Origin: Nonomuraea thailandensis
Lineage (GTDB): Bacteria > Actinomycetota > Actinomycetes > Streptosporangiales > Streptosporangiaceae
Assembly (NCBI RefSeq): GCF_024172165.1
Contig: NZ_JAMZEB010000002.1
Span: 1,447,501 to 1,511,500 of the forward strand
DNA length: 64,000 nt
Direction of reading: 5' to 3'
The first letter of the stretch is position 1. Each line of letters starts with the position of its first letter. The translations under genes and the position numbers were made by a program. Of the stretch, positions 17,929 through 27,002 are shown piece by piece. A model generated the notes under the pieces. That model saw only the letters and a list, made by a program, of their open reading frames with translations. It searched no databases and had not been told where the DNA came from.

Positions 17929-19638
17929 GTGCGACCTAGGGTCGAGGAGGTCCGCATCCAGGGGCTCGGCGTCATCGACGAGGCCGTGCTCGAGCTTTCG
18001 CCTGGCTTCAACGTGGTCACCGGCGAGACGGGTGCGGGCAAGACGATGGTCGTGACGGGGCTCGGGCTGCTGTTCGGCGGCCGGGCCGACCCCTCGCGCG
18101 TGCGGCCGGGGGCCGAGCGGGCGAGCGTGGAGGGCACGCTGGTCATCGAGCCCGGCGGGCGCGTCGCCCAGCAGGTCGAGGACATCGGCGGTGAGGCCGA
18201 GGACGGCGAGCTGATCATCTCGCGCACGGTCTCGGCCGAGGGCAGGTCCAGGGCGTGGCTGGGCGGGCGCACGGTGCCCGTGGGCACGCTGACCTACCTC
18301 GCCGACGACCTGGTGGCCGTCCACGGGCAGATGGACCAGCAGCGGCTGCTGCAGCCGGCCAGGCAGCGGGCCGCGCTCGACAGGTACGCCGGCAACGACC
18401 TGGTCAAGCCGCTGCGGGCGTACTCGCAGGCGTACAAGCGGCACAAGCAGGTGGCCGCGCAGCTAGAGGAGCTGACCACCAGGGCCAGGGAGCGGGCGCA
18501 GGAGGCCGACCTGCTGCGGTTCGGGCTGGAGGAGGTCGAGAAGGTCGACCCCAAGCCCGGCGAGGACACCGACCTGCGCAGCGAGGAGGAGCGGCTCTCG
18601 CACGCCGACGCCCTGCGCAGCGCCGCGACGACGGCGCACACGGCGCTGCTCGGCGACCCCATGGAGGCCGCGGGCGGCCCGCACGACGTGATCTCGCTCC
18701 TGGGTGAGGCGCGGGCGGCGGTCGAGGCGGTGCGCGACTTCGACACCCAGCTCGCCGGCGTGGCCGACCGGCTGGCCGAGGCCGGATACCTCATCTCCGA
18801 CGTGGCCACCGACCTGGCGGCGTACGCGGAGTCGATCGAGGCGGACCCCGCGCGGCTGGCCGCCGTGCAGGAGCGCCGGTCCGTGCTCAACAGCCTGATC
18901 AGGAAGTACGCCGAGGACAGCGCGGGCGTGCTGGCCTGGGCCCAGCAGGCCGCCGCCCGCCTGGCCGAGCTGGAGGGCGACGACGAGCGCATCGACGATC
19001 TGACGCGCGAGTACGACGAGCTGACCGCCCGCCTCACCGAGCTGGCCGACCAGCTCACCGGTGTGCGCGAGGCCGCCGCCGAGCGGTTCGGCCAGGCCGT
19101 GACCGAGGAGCTGACGGCGCTGGCCATGCCGCACGCCAGGGTCGTGGTCCAGCTCACCCAGGCCGAGGAGTTCGGCCCCGAGGGGCGCGACGAGGTGGAG
19201 CTGCGGATGGCGGCGCATCCCGCCGCGCCGCCGCTGCCGCTCAACAAGGGCGCCTCCGGCGGTGAGCTGAGCCGCGTGATGCTCGCCATCGAGGTCGTCT
19301 TCGCCGGCGCCGACCCGGTGCCGACGTTCGTGTTCGACGAGGTCGACGCGGGGGTCGGCGGCAAGGCCGCGGTCGAGATCGGGCGCAGGCTGGCCAGGCT
19401 GGCCCGCACCGCGCAGGTGATTGTCGTCACACATCTGCCGCAGGTGGCGGCGTTCGCCGACCAGCATCTCGTGGTCGAGAAGGCGAGCGACGGCAGCGTC
19501 GTGCGCAGCGGTGTCGTCACGCTCAACCACGAGGGCCGCGTACGCGAGCTGTCCCGCATGCTGGCCGGTCTGGAGGACTCCGAGCTGGGCCGGGCGCACG
19601 CGGAAGAGCTGCTGGGCCTCGCGGCGGCCGACAGGTGA
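17929..19638 (+). CDS. recN: DNA repair protein RecN
   Basis: 569 aa from GTG 17929. SMC-like ATPase that acts at DNA double-strand breaks. Walker A GETGAGKT (residues 32-39). A long charged coiled-coil middle (about 160-370). ABC signature GASGGELSRVMLAIEVVF (about 441-458) and Walker B FVFDEVDAGVGG near 467. The H-loop is in VVTHLPQVAAFAD. Length fits the family. It lies 110 nt after nadK. Confidence 0.96.
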   Translation: MRPRVEEVRIQGLGVIDEAVLELSPGFNVVTGETGAGKTMVVTGLGLLFGGRADPSRVRPGAERASVEGTLVIEPGGRVAQQVEDIGGEAEDGELIISRTVSAEGRSRAWLGGRTVPVGTLTYLADDLVAVHGQMDQQRLLQPARQRAALDRYAGNDLVKPLRAYSQAYKRHKQVAAQLEELTTRARERAQEADLLRFGLEEVEKVDPKPGEDTDLRSEEERLSHADALRSAATTAHTALLGDPMEAAGGPHDVISLLGEARAAVEAVRDFDTQLAGVADRLAEAGYLISDVATDLAAYAESIEADPARLAAVQERRSVLNSLIRKYAEDSAGVLAWAQQAAARLAELEGDDERIDDLTREYDELTARLTELADQLTGVREAAAERFGQAVTEELTALAMPHARVVVQLTQAEEFGPEGRDEVELRMAAHPAAPPLPLNKGASGGELSRVMLAIEVVFAGADPVPTFVFDEVDAGVGGKAAVEIGRRLARLARTAQVIVVTHLPQVAAFADQHLVVEKASDGSVVRSGVVTLNHEGRVRELSRMLAGLEDSELGRAHAEELLGLAAADR

Positions 19639-19711
19639 TCCTGGGTGACATAGCGGACACGCCGCGCCATGCGTGGCCTCCGCGCTGTTTCGCTCTGGCA
19701 GGATGGTCTTG

Positions 19712-20908
19712 ATGAAGGTTCCGGGAAGCAGAATGCCGGGCCTCCGCGGCAGGAAGGTCGAGGGCCTTCCCGGTGTAACGGCAGTGGCGAGGATCGACCG
19801 GCGTACCAAGAGGCTCACCAAACGCCTCCAGCCCGGGGAAATCGCGATTATCGACCACGTCGACGTTGACCGGGTCAGCGCGGAGGCGCTCGTCGCATGC
19901 GGCGCCGCGGCCGTGGTCAACGTCGCCAGCGGCATCAGCGGCCGTTACCCCAACCTGGGGCCGCAGATCCTGCTCGACAACGGCGTGCCGTTCGTCGACA
20001 ACGCCAACCAGGAGCTGTTCGAGAGGGTCAAGGACGGCGACGTCGTACGCGTCTGCGAGGGTGTCGTCTACCTCGACGACGACGTCATCGGCAAGGGTGA
20101 GCCGCAGACCCTGGAGACCGTCGAGTCCGCGATGGCGGAGGCGCGCGCCGGCCTGGCCGTGCAGATCGAGGCTTTCGCCGTCAACACGATGGAGTACGTT
20201 CGGGGTGAGGGCAAGCTTCTCATCGACGGAGTCGGCGTGCCTGAGATCCGCACCCCCATGGAGGGCAGACATGTCCTCATCGTGGTGCGCGGCTATCACT
20301 ACAAGGAAGACATCGCCACGCTGCGCCCGTACATCCGCGAATACCGTCCTGTCCTCGTCGGCGTGGACGGCGGCGCCGACGCGCTGCTGGAGGCCGGTTA
20401 TCTGCCCGACGTGATCGTCGGCGACTTCGACTCGGTCTCCACCAAGGCCCTGACCTGCGGCGCCGAGCTCGTCGTGCACGCCTACCGCGACGGCAGGGCC
20501 CCCGGCCTGGAGCGCGTGCACCAGCTCGGCCGCGAAGCGGTGATCTTCCCCGCCACCGGCACCAGCGAGGACATCGCGATGCTGCTGGCCGACGACAAGG
20601 GCGCCGAGCTCATCGTCGCGGTCGGCACGCACGGCACGCTGGAGGAGTTCCTCGACAAGGGCCGCTCCGGCATGGCCAGCACCTTCCTCACCCGGCTGAT
20701 CATCGGCAGCAAGCTCATCGACGCCAAGGGCGTCAGCAGGCTCTACCGCAGCCGCATCACCACCTCCCAACTGCTCCTGCTCGTGATCACAGCGCTGATC
20801 ACCATGGGGGTCGCGCTGGGCCTGTCGCCCCTCGGCCGCACCTGGCTGAACGGCCTGCAAGACCTCTGGAACGCATTCATCTTCTGGCTGGTCGGACTCT
20901 TCTCGTGA
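19712..20908 (+). CDS. steA: Cytokinetic ring protein SteA
   Basis: 398 aa from ATG 19712, chosen because AGGA lies 8 nt upstream. The N-terminal part (PGVTAVARIDRRTKRLTKRL) is followed by a thiamin-pyrophosphokinase-like fold: PVLVGVDGGADALLEAGYLP, DVIVGDFDSVS, then FPATGTSEDIAMLLADD. One membrane span (LLLLVITALITMGVALGL) lies near the C-terminus. In Streptomyces SteA works with SteB to stabilise FtsZ rings during sporulation. The next gene is steB, overlapping by four bases. Confidence 0.92.
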   Translation: MKVPGSRMPGLRGRKVEGLPGVTAVARIDRRTKRLTKRLQPGEIAIIDHVDVDRVSAEALVACGAAAVVNVASGISGRYPNLGPQILLDNGVPFVDNANQELFERVKDGDVVRVCEGVVYLDDDVIGKGEPQTLETVESAMAEARAGLAVQIEAFAVNTMEYVRGEGKLLIDGVGVPEIRTPMEGRHVLIVVRGYHYKEDIATLRPYIREYRPVLVGVDGGADALLEAGYLPDVIVGDFDSVSTKALTCGAELVVHAYRDGRAPGLERVHQLGREAVIFPATGTSEDIAMLLADDKGAELIVAVGTHGTLEEFLDKGRSGMASTFLTRLIIGSKLIDAKGVSRLYRSRITTSQLLLLVITALITMGVALGLSPLGRTWLNGLQDLWNAFIFWLVGLFS

Positions 20909-21882
20909 TCGATTTTCGCTACCACCTCGTCTCCATCGTCGCGATCTTCCTCGCCCTCGCGGTGGGGATCGTCCTGGGCACCACCCTGCTGCAGGGGCCG
21001 GCGGTCAAGTCCATCGAGGAGGTGACCGCGGGGCTCACCGCGTCCAACGACGAGCTGCGCGCGCAGATCGACACCCTGCGCGGGCGCGAGGCCGGCAACG
21101 ACCAGTTCATCATCTCGGCCACGGCCGACCTGGTGGCCGGCGACCTGGCCGGCCAGCGGGTGCTGCTCGTCGAGACGCCGGGCTCCAGCAACGCCGTGCG
21201 CGAGGCCTCCGAGCAGGTGCTCGACCAGGCGGGCGCGGAGATCTCCGGCCGGGTCGCGCTGAGCGAGAAGTTCTTCGACCCCAAGACCAAGGGTGTGCTC
21301 GACGGCCTGGTCAACCAGCTCAAGCCGGTCAACATGGTCTTCCCGGCCACCGCGACGAGCTGGGACAGGGCCGCCGCGCTGCTCGCCGCCGCCCTGGTCA
21401 CGACCGACCAGGCCCAGGGCGGCACGCCGAACCCCGCCACCGCCGACGTCCTCAGCACGTTCGAGGCGGGCGGGCTGCTCACCACCGAGGGCGATCCGGT
21501 CAAGCGGGCCACGCTCGCGGTGATGTTCGCGCCGGAGCGGGCGTACGAGGGGGAGAACGCCGAGACGCAGGCGGGCGCGATCGTCTCCGTAGCCGACGGG
21601 CTCGACGTCGGCGGCCAGGGCGCGGTGCTGGCCGGGATGGCCGACGCGGCGGCCTCGCCCGGCGACGCGATCAGCGCCGTACGCGACGAGGGCGAGGTCT
21701 CCAAGCGCGTGTCCACGGTGGATACCGCCGACATGCCCGTGGGGCGCGTCGCGATCGTCTACTCTCTGCGGGAGCAGATGTCCGGGCGTGCCGGCCAGTA
21801 CGGCGTGGGCAAGGGAGCCTCGGCCCCCGTCCCCGCGGTGACGTCCGCGACCCCGTCCCCCACCACCACGTCAGGGAGCTGA
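20905..21882 (+). CDS. steB: SteB, membrane partner of SteA (formerly 'copper transporter')
   Basis: 325 aa from GTG 20905 (GTGA overlap with the steA stop). An N-terminal membrane anchor MIDFRYHLVSIVAIFLALAV is followed by a coiled coil (about 38-65: SIEEVTAGLTASNDELRAQI) and an extracytoplasmic alpha/beta domain. The tail is Pro/Thr/Ser-rich. The MIDFRYHLVS start is diagnostic. Older databases call it a copper transporter (MctB-like), but the actinomycete SteA-SteB link to septum formation is the better-supported role. Confidence 0.92.
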   Translation: MIDFRYHLVSIVAIFLALAVGIVLGTTLLQGPAVKSIEEVTAGLTASNDELRAQIDTLRGREAGNDQFIISATADLVAGDLAGQRVLLVETPGSSNAVREASEQVLDQAGAEISGRVALSEKFFDPKTKGVLDGLVNQLKPVNMVFPATATSWDRAAALLAAALVTTDQAQGGTPNPATADVLSTFEAGGLLTTEGDPVKRATLAVMFAPERAYEGENAETQAGAIVSVADGLDVGGQGAVLAGMADAAASPGDAISAVRDEGEVSKRVSTVDTADMPVGRVAIVYSLREQMSGRAGQYGVGKGASAPVPAVTSATPSPTTTSGS

Positions 21883-21883
21883 C

Positions 21884-22747
21884 ATGCCTGCCAGCCGGGC
21901 CCGTGGCCTGCTGTACGCCATCGCCGGCGCCGCGATCGGCGCCGTGGCCGCCCGCGCCGCCTACACGGCGTTCACCCGCGACCGGCCCGCCGACCTGAGC
22001 GGCCGCTGGACCAGGAAGAACCACCGCGGCGAGCCCATCACGCTGCTCGAAGGCCCCGCGTTCGCCGCCGGCGCCGGCGCCGCCGCCGCGCTCACGCCCG
22101 GCCTGACCCCGCGGGTGCGCGCCGCCGCGCTGCTCGCGGGCGTCGGCAGCGGCGCGGTGGGCGCCTACGACGACCTCTACGGCACCACCTCGTCCAAGGG
22201 CTTCAAGGGCCACCTCAGCGCGCTGGCCCGCGGCGAGGTCACCAGCGGCGCCGTCAAGATCCTCGGCATCGGCGCCAGCGGCCTGGCCGCCGCCGCCCTC
22301 GTCTCCAGGGGCCCCGCCGACACCCTGGTCAACGGCGCCACCATCGCCGCCACCGCGAACCTCGCCAACCTCTTCGACCTGCGCCCCGGCCGGGCCATCA
22401 AGGTCGGCCTGCTGACCGGCGGGCCGCTGCTGGCCGCCGCGCTGTTCCGGCACTCGCCCGCCACCGCCGCGCTGGCCGCCGCCCCGCTCGGCGCCGCCGC
22501 CGCGCTGCTGCCCGAGGACCTCGGCGAGCGCGCGATGCTCGGCGACGCCGGCGCCAACGCCCTGGGCGCGCTGCTCGGCCTGGCCGCCGTCACCGAGCTG
22601 GGCAGGCCCGGCCGGTACGCGCTGCTGGGCACCGTCGTGGCGCTGACGGCGGCGGCGGAGAAGGTCAGCTTCACCAAGGTCATCGCGGGCAACCCGGTGC
22701 TCAACGGCATCGACATGCTCGGCCGCCGCCCGGTCGACCCGGTGTGA
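21884..22747 (+). CDS. MraY/WecA-like phospho-sugar transferase homologue
   Basis: 287 aa from ATG 21884, one base after the steB stop. Integral membrane protein with about 8-9 Ala/Leu-rich segments. Motifs of polyprenyl-phosphate N-acetylhexosamine-1-phosphate transferases: VGAYDDLYGTTSSKGFKGHL, ATANLANLFDLRPGRAIKVG, and GDAGANALGALLG. The family moves a sugar-1-phosphate from a nucleotide sugar to a lipid carrier. The DDLYG motif keeps both aspartates. Its place between steB and murJ suggests work in envelope or septal glycan synthesis, not a second essential MraY. Confidence 0.85.
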   Translation: MPASRARGLLYAIAGAAIGAVAARAAYTAFTRDRPADLSGRWTRKNHRGEPITLLEGPAFAAGAGAAAALTPGLTPRVRAAALLAGVGSGAVGAYDDLYGTTSSKGFKGHLSALARGEVTSGAVKILGIGASGLAAAALVSRGPADTLVNGATIAATANLANLFDLRPGRAIKVGLLTGGPLLAAALFRHSPATAALAAAPLGAAAALLPEDLGERAMLGDAGANALGALLGLAAVTELGRPGRYALLGTVVALTAAAEKVSFTKVIAGNPVLNGIDMLGRRPVDPV

Positions 22748-22836
22748 TCCGCGTTCCTCGACTGTCGGCCCGGCCTGCCAGGATGTCTGCGTAGCGGTAG
22801 ACGGCCGCGTTGCGGTAGATGGCTGAGGGAGGCCGG

Positions 22837-24441
22837 GTGGGTGTGGTGACGGCGCGGGGTGTCGCGGGCGGCGCGATGCTCATCGGGGCGATCACCGTGC
22901 TGGCGCGCGTCATCGGCTTCGCCAAGCAGTACGCGTTCGCCACCACCGTCGGCACCAACTGCCTGTCCACGGCCTACATGACGGCCAACCAGCTCCCCAA
23001 CATCATCTTCGAGGTCGTGGCCGGCGGCGCGCTGGCGGGCATGGTCGTGCCGATGCTGGCCGGCGCCGCCGATCGGGGCTCGCGGGAGCGGGCGGGGTGG
23101 ATCGGCTCGGCGCTGCTCACCTGGGTGCTGGTCGTGCTCGTCCCGGTGGGCGTGCTGCTGGCGGTCTTCGCCGGGCCGATCGTGGGGTTGTTCTTCGGCG
23201 GCGCCCTCGACGGGTGCGAGGTCGGCGACGTGAGCGCGATCGCCACCCGCATGCTGGTCGTCTTCGCCCCCCAGATCCCTCTGTACGGGGTCGCCGTGGT
23301 GCTCTACGGCGTGCTGCAGTCGCACAAGCGGTTCACCGGGCCGGCGGTCGCGCCCCTGGTGTCCAGCATCGTGGTCATCGTCGCGTACCTGCTGTTCGTG
23401 CCCTTCAGCGGAGGTGAGCGCGATCCGGGCGCGGTGCCGGCGCCCGCCGAGCTGGCGCTGTCGGTGGGCACGAGCCTGGGCGTGCTGTCGCTGGTGCTGG
23501 CCGTGATCGGGCCCGTGGCGCGGCTGGGGCTGCGGTGGCGGTTCACCTTACGGTTCCCCGACGGGGTGGCGGGCCAGGTGCGCAGGCTCGCGCTGGCGGG
23601 CATCGCGGCGCTCCTCGCCCAGCAGGCGGCCATGATCGTGGTGCTGGTGCTGTCGAACCACGCGATCGGCAACGGAGCCATCGCCGTCTACAACTACGCG
23701 TGGGCGATCTACCTGGTGCCGTACGCGGTGCTGGCCGTGCCCATCGCCACCAGCGCCTTCCCTCGGCTGTCGGCGCAGGCGGGCGAGCCGGAGGCGTTCG
23801 CGGCGCTGGCCGCGCGCACCACTCGGGCCGTGGTGCTGGTGTCGGGGCTGGCCGCCGGGGTGCTGGCCGCCGCGTCCGGGCCCGGTGCGGTGGTGTTCCT
23901 GGCCGACAAGAGCGAGGTGCCGCCGGGGGAGCTGGCGGCGGCGATCGCGCTGTTCACGCCCGGCCTGGTCGGTTACGGGCTCATCGCGCATCTCAGCCGG
24001 GTGCTGTACGCGGCCGGCCGGGGGCGCGCGGTCGCCGTCGGGACCGTGGCCGGGTGGGGCGTCGTGATGGTCGCCCAGACCGTCTTCGTGCTGGTGCTGC
24101 CCGACGAGTGGGAGATCGGCGGGATGGCGCTCGGGATGAGCGTGGGCATGAGCGTGGGCGGGGGGATGCTGCTGTGGTCGGTGGCGCGGGCGCGCGGGCG
24201 TGCGGCCGTGGCGGGGCTCGTCAGGGCCGGGGCGGCGGCGGTCGCCGGTGGGGTGCTGGGATATCTGGCCGGGGCCGGGGCGGTGGCGCTGCTCGGGCCG
24301 AGCGGTGTGTGGGCGAACGCGGGGGCTGCGGTGCTGGGTGCGGTCGTCGCGCTGGTCGCGGGCGGGGCCGTCGTGGCCCTGGTGGACCGGGCCGACGCGG
24401 AGGCGGTGACCCGGCTCGTGCGGCGGGGCGGGAACGGCTGA
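22837..24441 (+). CDS. murJ: MurJ-type lipid flippase
   Basis: 534 aa from GTG 22837, preferred over ATG 22819 because GGGAGG lies just before it and nothing lies before the ATG. Fourteen-span MATE/MurJ pattern: VLARVIGFAKQYAFATTVGT, AYMTANQLPNIIFEVVAGGA, the QIPLYGVAVVLYGVLQSHKR stretch, and AVPIATSAFPRLSAQAGEPE. The C-terminal spans are Ala/Gly/Val-rich. It flips lipid II-like precursors across the membrane. Actinomycetes have more than one MurJ homologue; this one lies in the steA-steB block, so a sporulation-septum role is plausible. Confidence 0.9.
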   Translation: MGVVTARGVAGGAMLIGAITVLARVIGFAKQYAFATTVGTNCLSTAYMTANQLPNIIFEVVAGGALAGMVVPMLAGAADRGSRERAGWIGSALLTWVLVVLVPVGVLLAVFAGPIVGLFFGGALDGCEVGDVSAIATRMLVVFAPQIPLYGVAVVLYGVLQSHKRFTGPAVAPLVSSIVVIVAYLLFVPFSGGERDPGAVPAPAELALSVGTSLGVLSLVLAVIGPVARLGLRWRFTLRFPDGVAGQVRRLALAGIAALLAQQAAMIVVLVLSNHAIGNGAIAVYNYAWAIYLVPYAVLAVPIATSAFPRLSAQAGEPEAFAALAARTTRAVVLVSGLAAGVLAAASGPGAVVFLADKSEVPPGELAAAIALFTPGLVGYGLIAHLSRVLYAAGRGRAVAVGTVAGWGVVMVAQTVFVLVLPDEWEIGGMALGMSVGMSVGGGMLLWSVARARGRAAVAGLVRAGAAAVAGGVLGYLAGAGAVALLGPSGVWANAGAAVLGAVVALVAGGAVVALVDRADAEAVTRLVRRGGNG

Positions 24442-24544
24442 GGTGCCCGGTGATGGGGCAGGACGGCTGAGTGCCCTGTGGCGGGGCGCGGCGGGTGGCC
24501 GGTGGCGGCAGGATCGTGGTGAAGGGATGAGGAGGGAGCGGGGC

Positions 24545-25717
24545 GTGCGGGTGGCTTTCGTGCTGGGCACCACGTCGGGCGGCACCGGGCGGCATGTGCT
24601 GATGATCGTGGAGGGGCTCGTACGACGCGGGCACCAGGTGCTCGTGATCGGGCCGGGGAGCGTCGAGGAGCAGTTCTCGTTCGGCGGCGCGGGGGCCAGG
24701 TTCGTGGAGGTGCCCGTCTCCGACCGGCCGCATCCCGTGAACGACCTGCGGGCGGTGCTGGCGGTCCGGCGGCTGACCAGGGGCGCTGACGTCGTGCACG
24801 CCCACGGGCTGCGGGCCGGGGCGCTGGCGGCGCTGGGGCGGCGGGGGCCGGTGGTGACCCTGCACAACGCGCTGACCGCGGGCGGGTTCGTGGGGCTCGT
24901 GTACGGGGCGCTGGAGCGGATCGTGGCACGGCGGGCGGGCTACGTGCTGACCGTCTCGCCGGACCTGGGCGAGCGGATGTGGCGGCTCGGGGCTCGTGAC
25001 GTGCGGGCGGCGGTGGTGGCGGCGCCCGTGCCGCGGCCGGCGAAGCGGACGCCTCAGGAGGTCAGGGACGAGCTGAAGGCGGGAAACCGGCCGATTCTGC
25101 TCACCGTCGCCAGGCTGGCTCAGCAGAAGGGGCTGGAGACGCTGCTCGACATCGCGGCCGGACCGTGGCGGGCAGGCGGCGACACCACTGCGACAGCCGC
25201 GGGTGAGGGTGCCGGCGGGCCGGCGGGGGTGCCGGGTGGGGGTGGCGACGGTCCGGTGGGAGCGGCGCGCGGGGGTGTTCATGGGACGGGCGGGGAGCCG
25301 CTGTTCGTCGTGGCGGGGGAGGGGCCGCTGCGGGGTGAGCTGCAGCGCAGGATCGACGCCGAGGGGCTGCCCGTCGTGCTGCTGGGCAACCGGGACGACG
25401 TGCCCGACCTGCTTGGCGCGGCCGTCGCGCTGCTGATGCCGAGCCGGTGGGAGGGCCAGCCGCTCACGCTCAGGGAGGCGCTGATGACCGGGACGCCGGC
25501 CATCGCCTCCGAGGTGGGCGGGATTCCCGAGATCCTGGGCGACGCCGGGATCCTGGTGCCCTACGGGGAGGCGGGGAGGTTCCGCGAAGCCGTACGGGAG
25601 TTGCTGGAGACGCCGGGGACGGCGGAAAGGCTGGCGGCGGCGGCCGAGCGGCGCGGCCGGGAGATGCCCGACAGCGAAGATGTCGTGGCGGACGTGCTCG
25701 GGGTGTACCGGGCGTGA
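24545..25717 (+). CDS. Glycosyltransferase family 4 protein
   Basis: 390 aa from GTG 24545 (AGGAGG 9 nt upstream); an earlier in-frame ATG at 24527 has a poor site. GT-B fold: N-terminal RVAFVLGTTSGGTGRHVLMI, the middle VVHAHGLRAGALAALGRRGP and NALTAGGFVGLVYG. The C-terminal half has PILLTVARLAQQKGLETLLD and the donor-site E-x7-E region (PSRWEGQPLTLREALMTGTP). A Gly/Ala-rich insertion of about 40 residues (GEGAGGPAGVPGGGGDG region) splits the C-terminal domain. Probably acts on a lipid-linked or wall sugar, since it follows murJ. Confidence 0.88.
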   Translation: MRVAFVLGTTSGGTGRHVLMIVEGLVRRGHQVLVIGPGSVEEQFSFGGAGARFVEVPVSDRPHPVNDLRAVLAVRRLTRGADVVHAHGLRAGALAALGRRGPVVTLHNALTAGGFVGLVYGALERIVARRAGYVLTVSPDLGERMWRLGARDVRAAVVAAPVPRPAKRTPQEVRDELKAGNRPILLTVARLAQQKGLETLLDIAAGPWRAGGDTTATAAGEGAGGPAGVPGGGGDGPVGAARGGVHGTGGEPLFVVAGEGPLRGELQRRIDAEGLPVVLLGNRDDVPDLLGAAVALLMPSRWEGQPLTLREALMTGTPAIASEVGGIPEILGDAGILVPYGEAGRFREAVRELLETPGTAERLAAAAERRGREMPDSEDVVADVLGVYRA

Positions 25718-25731
25718 GGCCCTGAGGATGA

Positions 25732-25761
25732 TTAGGCGCCCTTCATGCGTTCTCATATACT
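25732..25761 (+). promoter_or_regulatory. Putative promoter of the TerC gene
   Basis: TATACT (25756-25761) is a good -10. ttaggc (25732-25737) with 18-nt spacing is a weak -35. The transcript would start just before the riboswitch. Confidence 0.5.
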
Positions 25762-25770
25762 GCCTGGGTT

Positions 25771-25910
25771 AGGGAGGGGAGTATCCCTTCGCGACAGCCT
25801 CGTCATCACGGTGCAGCCCCGCTCCACGGGGCCCCCGGGGCTGCCGGTCCGCAGATTTCCGCGGGCGGGAGAGACCTCCGGCGCTGAAGCATGCTTGCCG
25901 GAGGGTCTGA
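25771..25910 (+). ncRNA. yybP-ykoY manganese riboswitch
   Basis: The leader carries the aptamer signatures in order: aggggagta at 25776, the gacagcctcgtcatcacgg segment, cccggggctg, and gagacctccggc. The 3' arm gccggagggtct (25898-25908) pairs with agacctccggc (25872-25882). That same arm holds the ribosome-binding sequence GGAGGG (25900-25905), 5 nt before the GTG start, so ligand-dependent folding can hide or free it. This class binds Mn2+ and commonly controls TerC/Alx-type exporters, as here. Confidence 0.88.
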
Positions 25911-26894
25911 GTGACTGAACCGTTGTGGGCCTGGATCGCCGTGATCGGCGGTCTTCTTGTTGTTCTAGCCGTTGACTTGTGGATCGTCGACCGCGGGGAA
26001 GCACGCGAGTTCTCCATGCGGCAGGCCGGATACTGGGTCACCTTCTACGTCGCTCTCGCCGTGGCGTTCGGGGTTCTGCTGTGGTTCACCTCCGGAGGCG
26101 ACAGAGCCGGAGAGTTCTTCGCGGGCTACATCACCGAATACAGCCTCAGCGTCGACAACCTGTTCGTCTTCTTCATCATCATGAGCCGGTTCGCCGTCCC
26201 CAAGGCGTACCAGCACAAGGTGCTGCTCGTCGGCATCCTGCTCGCGCTCGTGATGCGTGGCATCTTCATCGCGCTCGGCGCGGCGGCGCTCGAGCGGTTC
26301 GGCTGGCTGTTCTACGTCTTCGGCGCCTTCCTCGTCTACACGGCGATCAACATCGTCCGCCAGCACCTCAAGGGCGACGAGGAGGAGTTCAACGAGAACG
26401 TCGTGCTGCGGTGGGTGCGCCGGGCCTTCCCGACCACCGAGACCTACGTCGGCTCCAAGGTCACCGTCAAGATCGACGGCAAGCGCATGGTGACCCCGAT
26501 GCTCATCGTGATGGTCGCCATCGGCAGCACCGACCTGCTGTTCGCGCTCGACTCGATTCCGGCGATCTTCGGGCTCACGAAGGACCCGTTCATCGTCTTC
26601 ACGGCCAACGCGTTCGCCCTGATGGGGCTGCGTCAGCTCTACTTCCTGCTGGGCGGGCTGCTGCAGCGGCTCGTCTACATCAGCTACGGTTTGGCGTTCA
26701 TCCTGGGGTTCATCGGGGTTAAGCTCGTATTGGAGGCGTTGCACTCCAGCCATGTCTCCTGGGCGCCCGAAATTCCCATCTGGGTGTCGCTCTCGGTCAT
26801 CGGCGCCACCATGGTCATCACCACCGTGGCGAGCCTGGTCAAGGCCCGCATCGACGCGCGCAAGGGCGAGGAGCCGCATCCGGAGCAGGTCTAG
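25911..26894 (+). CDS. TerC/Alx family manganese exporter
   Basis: 327 aa from GTG 25911 under the riboswitch. Integral membrane protein with about 8-9 spans. Family motifs: EYSLSVDNLFVFFIIMSRF, where the SVDNLFVF acidic residue lies inside a span, and GSTDLLFALDSIPAIFGLT, the second acidic repeat. The PEPLW start and the NAFALMGLRQLYFLLGGLL stretch also match. In E. coli and B. subtilis these proteins export Mn2+, and the riboswitch supports that job here. The cytoplasmic loop after residue 145 is basic and acidic mixed. Confidence 0.94.
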   Translation: MTEPLWAWIAVIGGLLVVLAVDLWIVDRGEAREFSMRQAGYWVTFYVALAVAFGVLLWFTSGGDRAGEFFAGYITEYSLSVDNLFVFFIIMSRFAVPKAYQHKVLLVGILLALVMRGIFIALGAAALERFGWLFYVFGAFLVYTAINIVRQHLKGDEEEFNENVVLRWVRRAFPTTETYVGSKVTVKIDGKRMVTPMLIVMVAIGSTDLLFALDSIPAIFGLTKDPFIVFTANAFALMGLRQLYFLLGGLLQRLVYISYGLAFILGFIGVKLVLEALHSSHVSWAPEIPIWVSLSVIGATMVITTVASLVKARIDARKGEEPHPEQV

Positions 26895-26909
26895 CGAAAT
26901 GGGCTTCGA

Positions 26910-26975
26910 GGCGCTTTGCTTGTGTAGTTGTGCCGTGTCATGGTTGCGGGTTCTGTAACATCACGGCAAAGCGCC
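26910..26975 (+). other. Long inverted repeat between terC-like gene and psd
   Basis: Arms ggcgctttgc (26910-26919) and gcaaagcgcc (26966-26975) are perfectly complementary (10 bp). Inside them lie tgccgtg (26931-26937) and cacggca (26962-26968). It may end the TerC transcript or form structure in the psd leader. The right arms overlap by three bases, so the two stems compete. Confidence 0.6.
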
Positions 26976-27002
26976 CAGTCCAGAAACCACCAAAGGTTGT
27001 AC

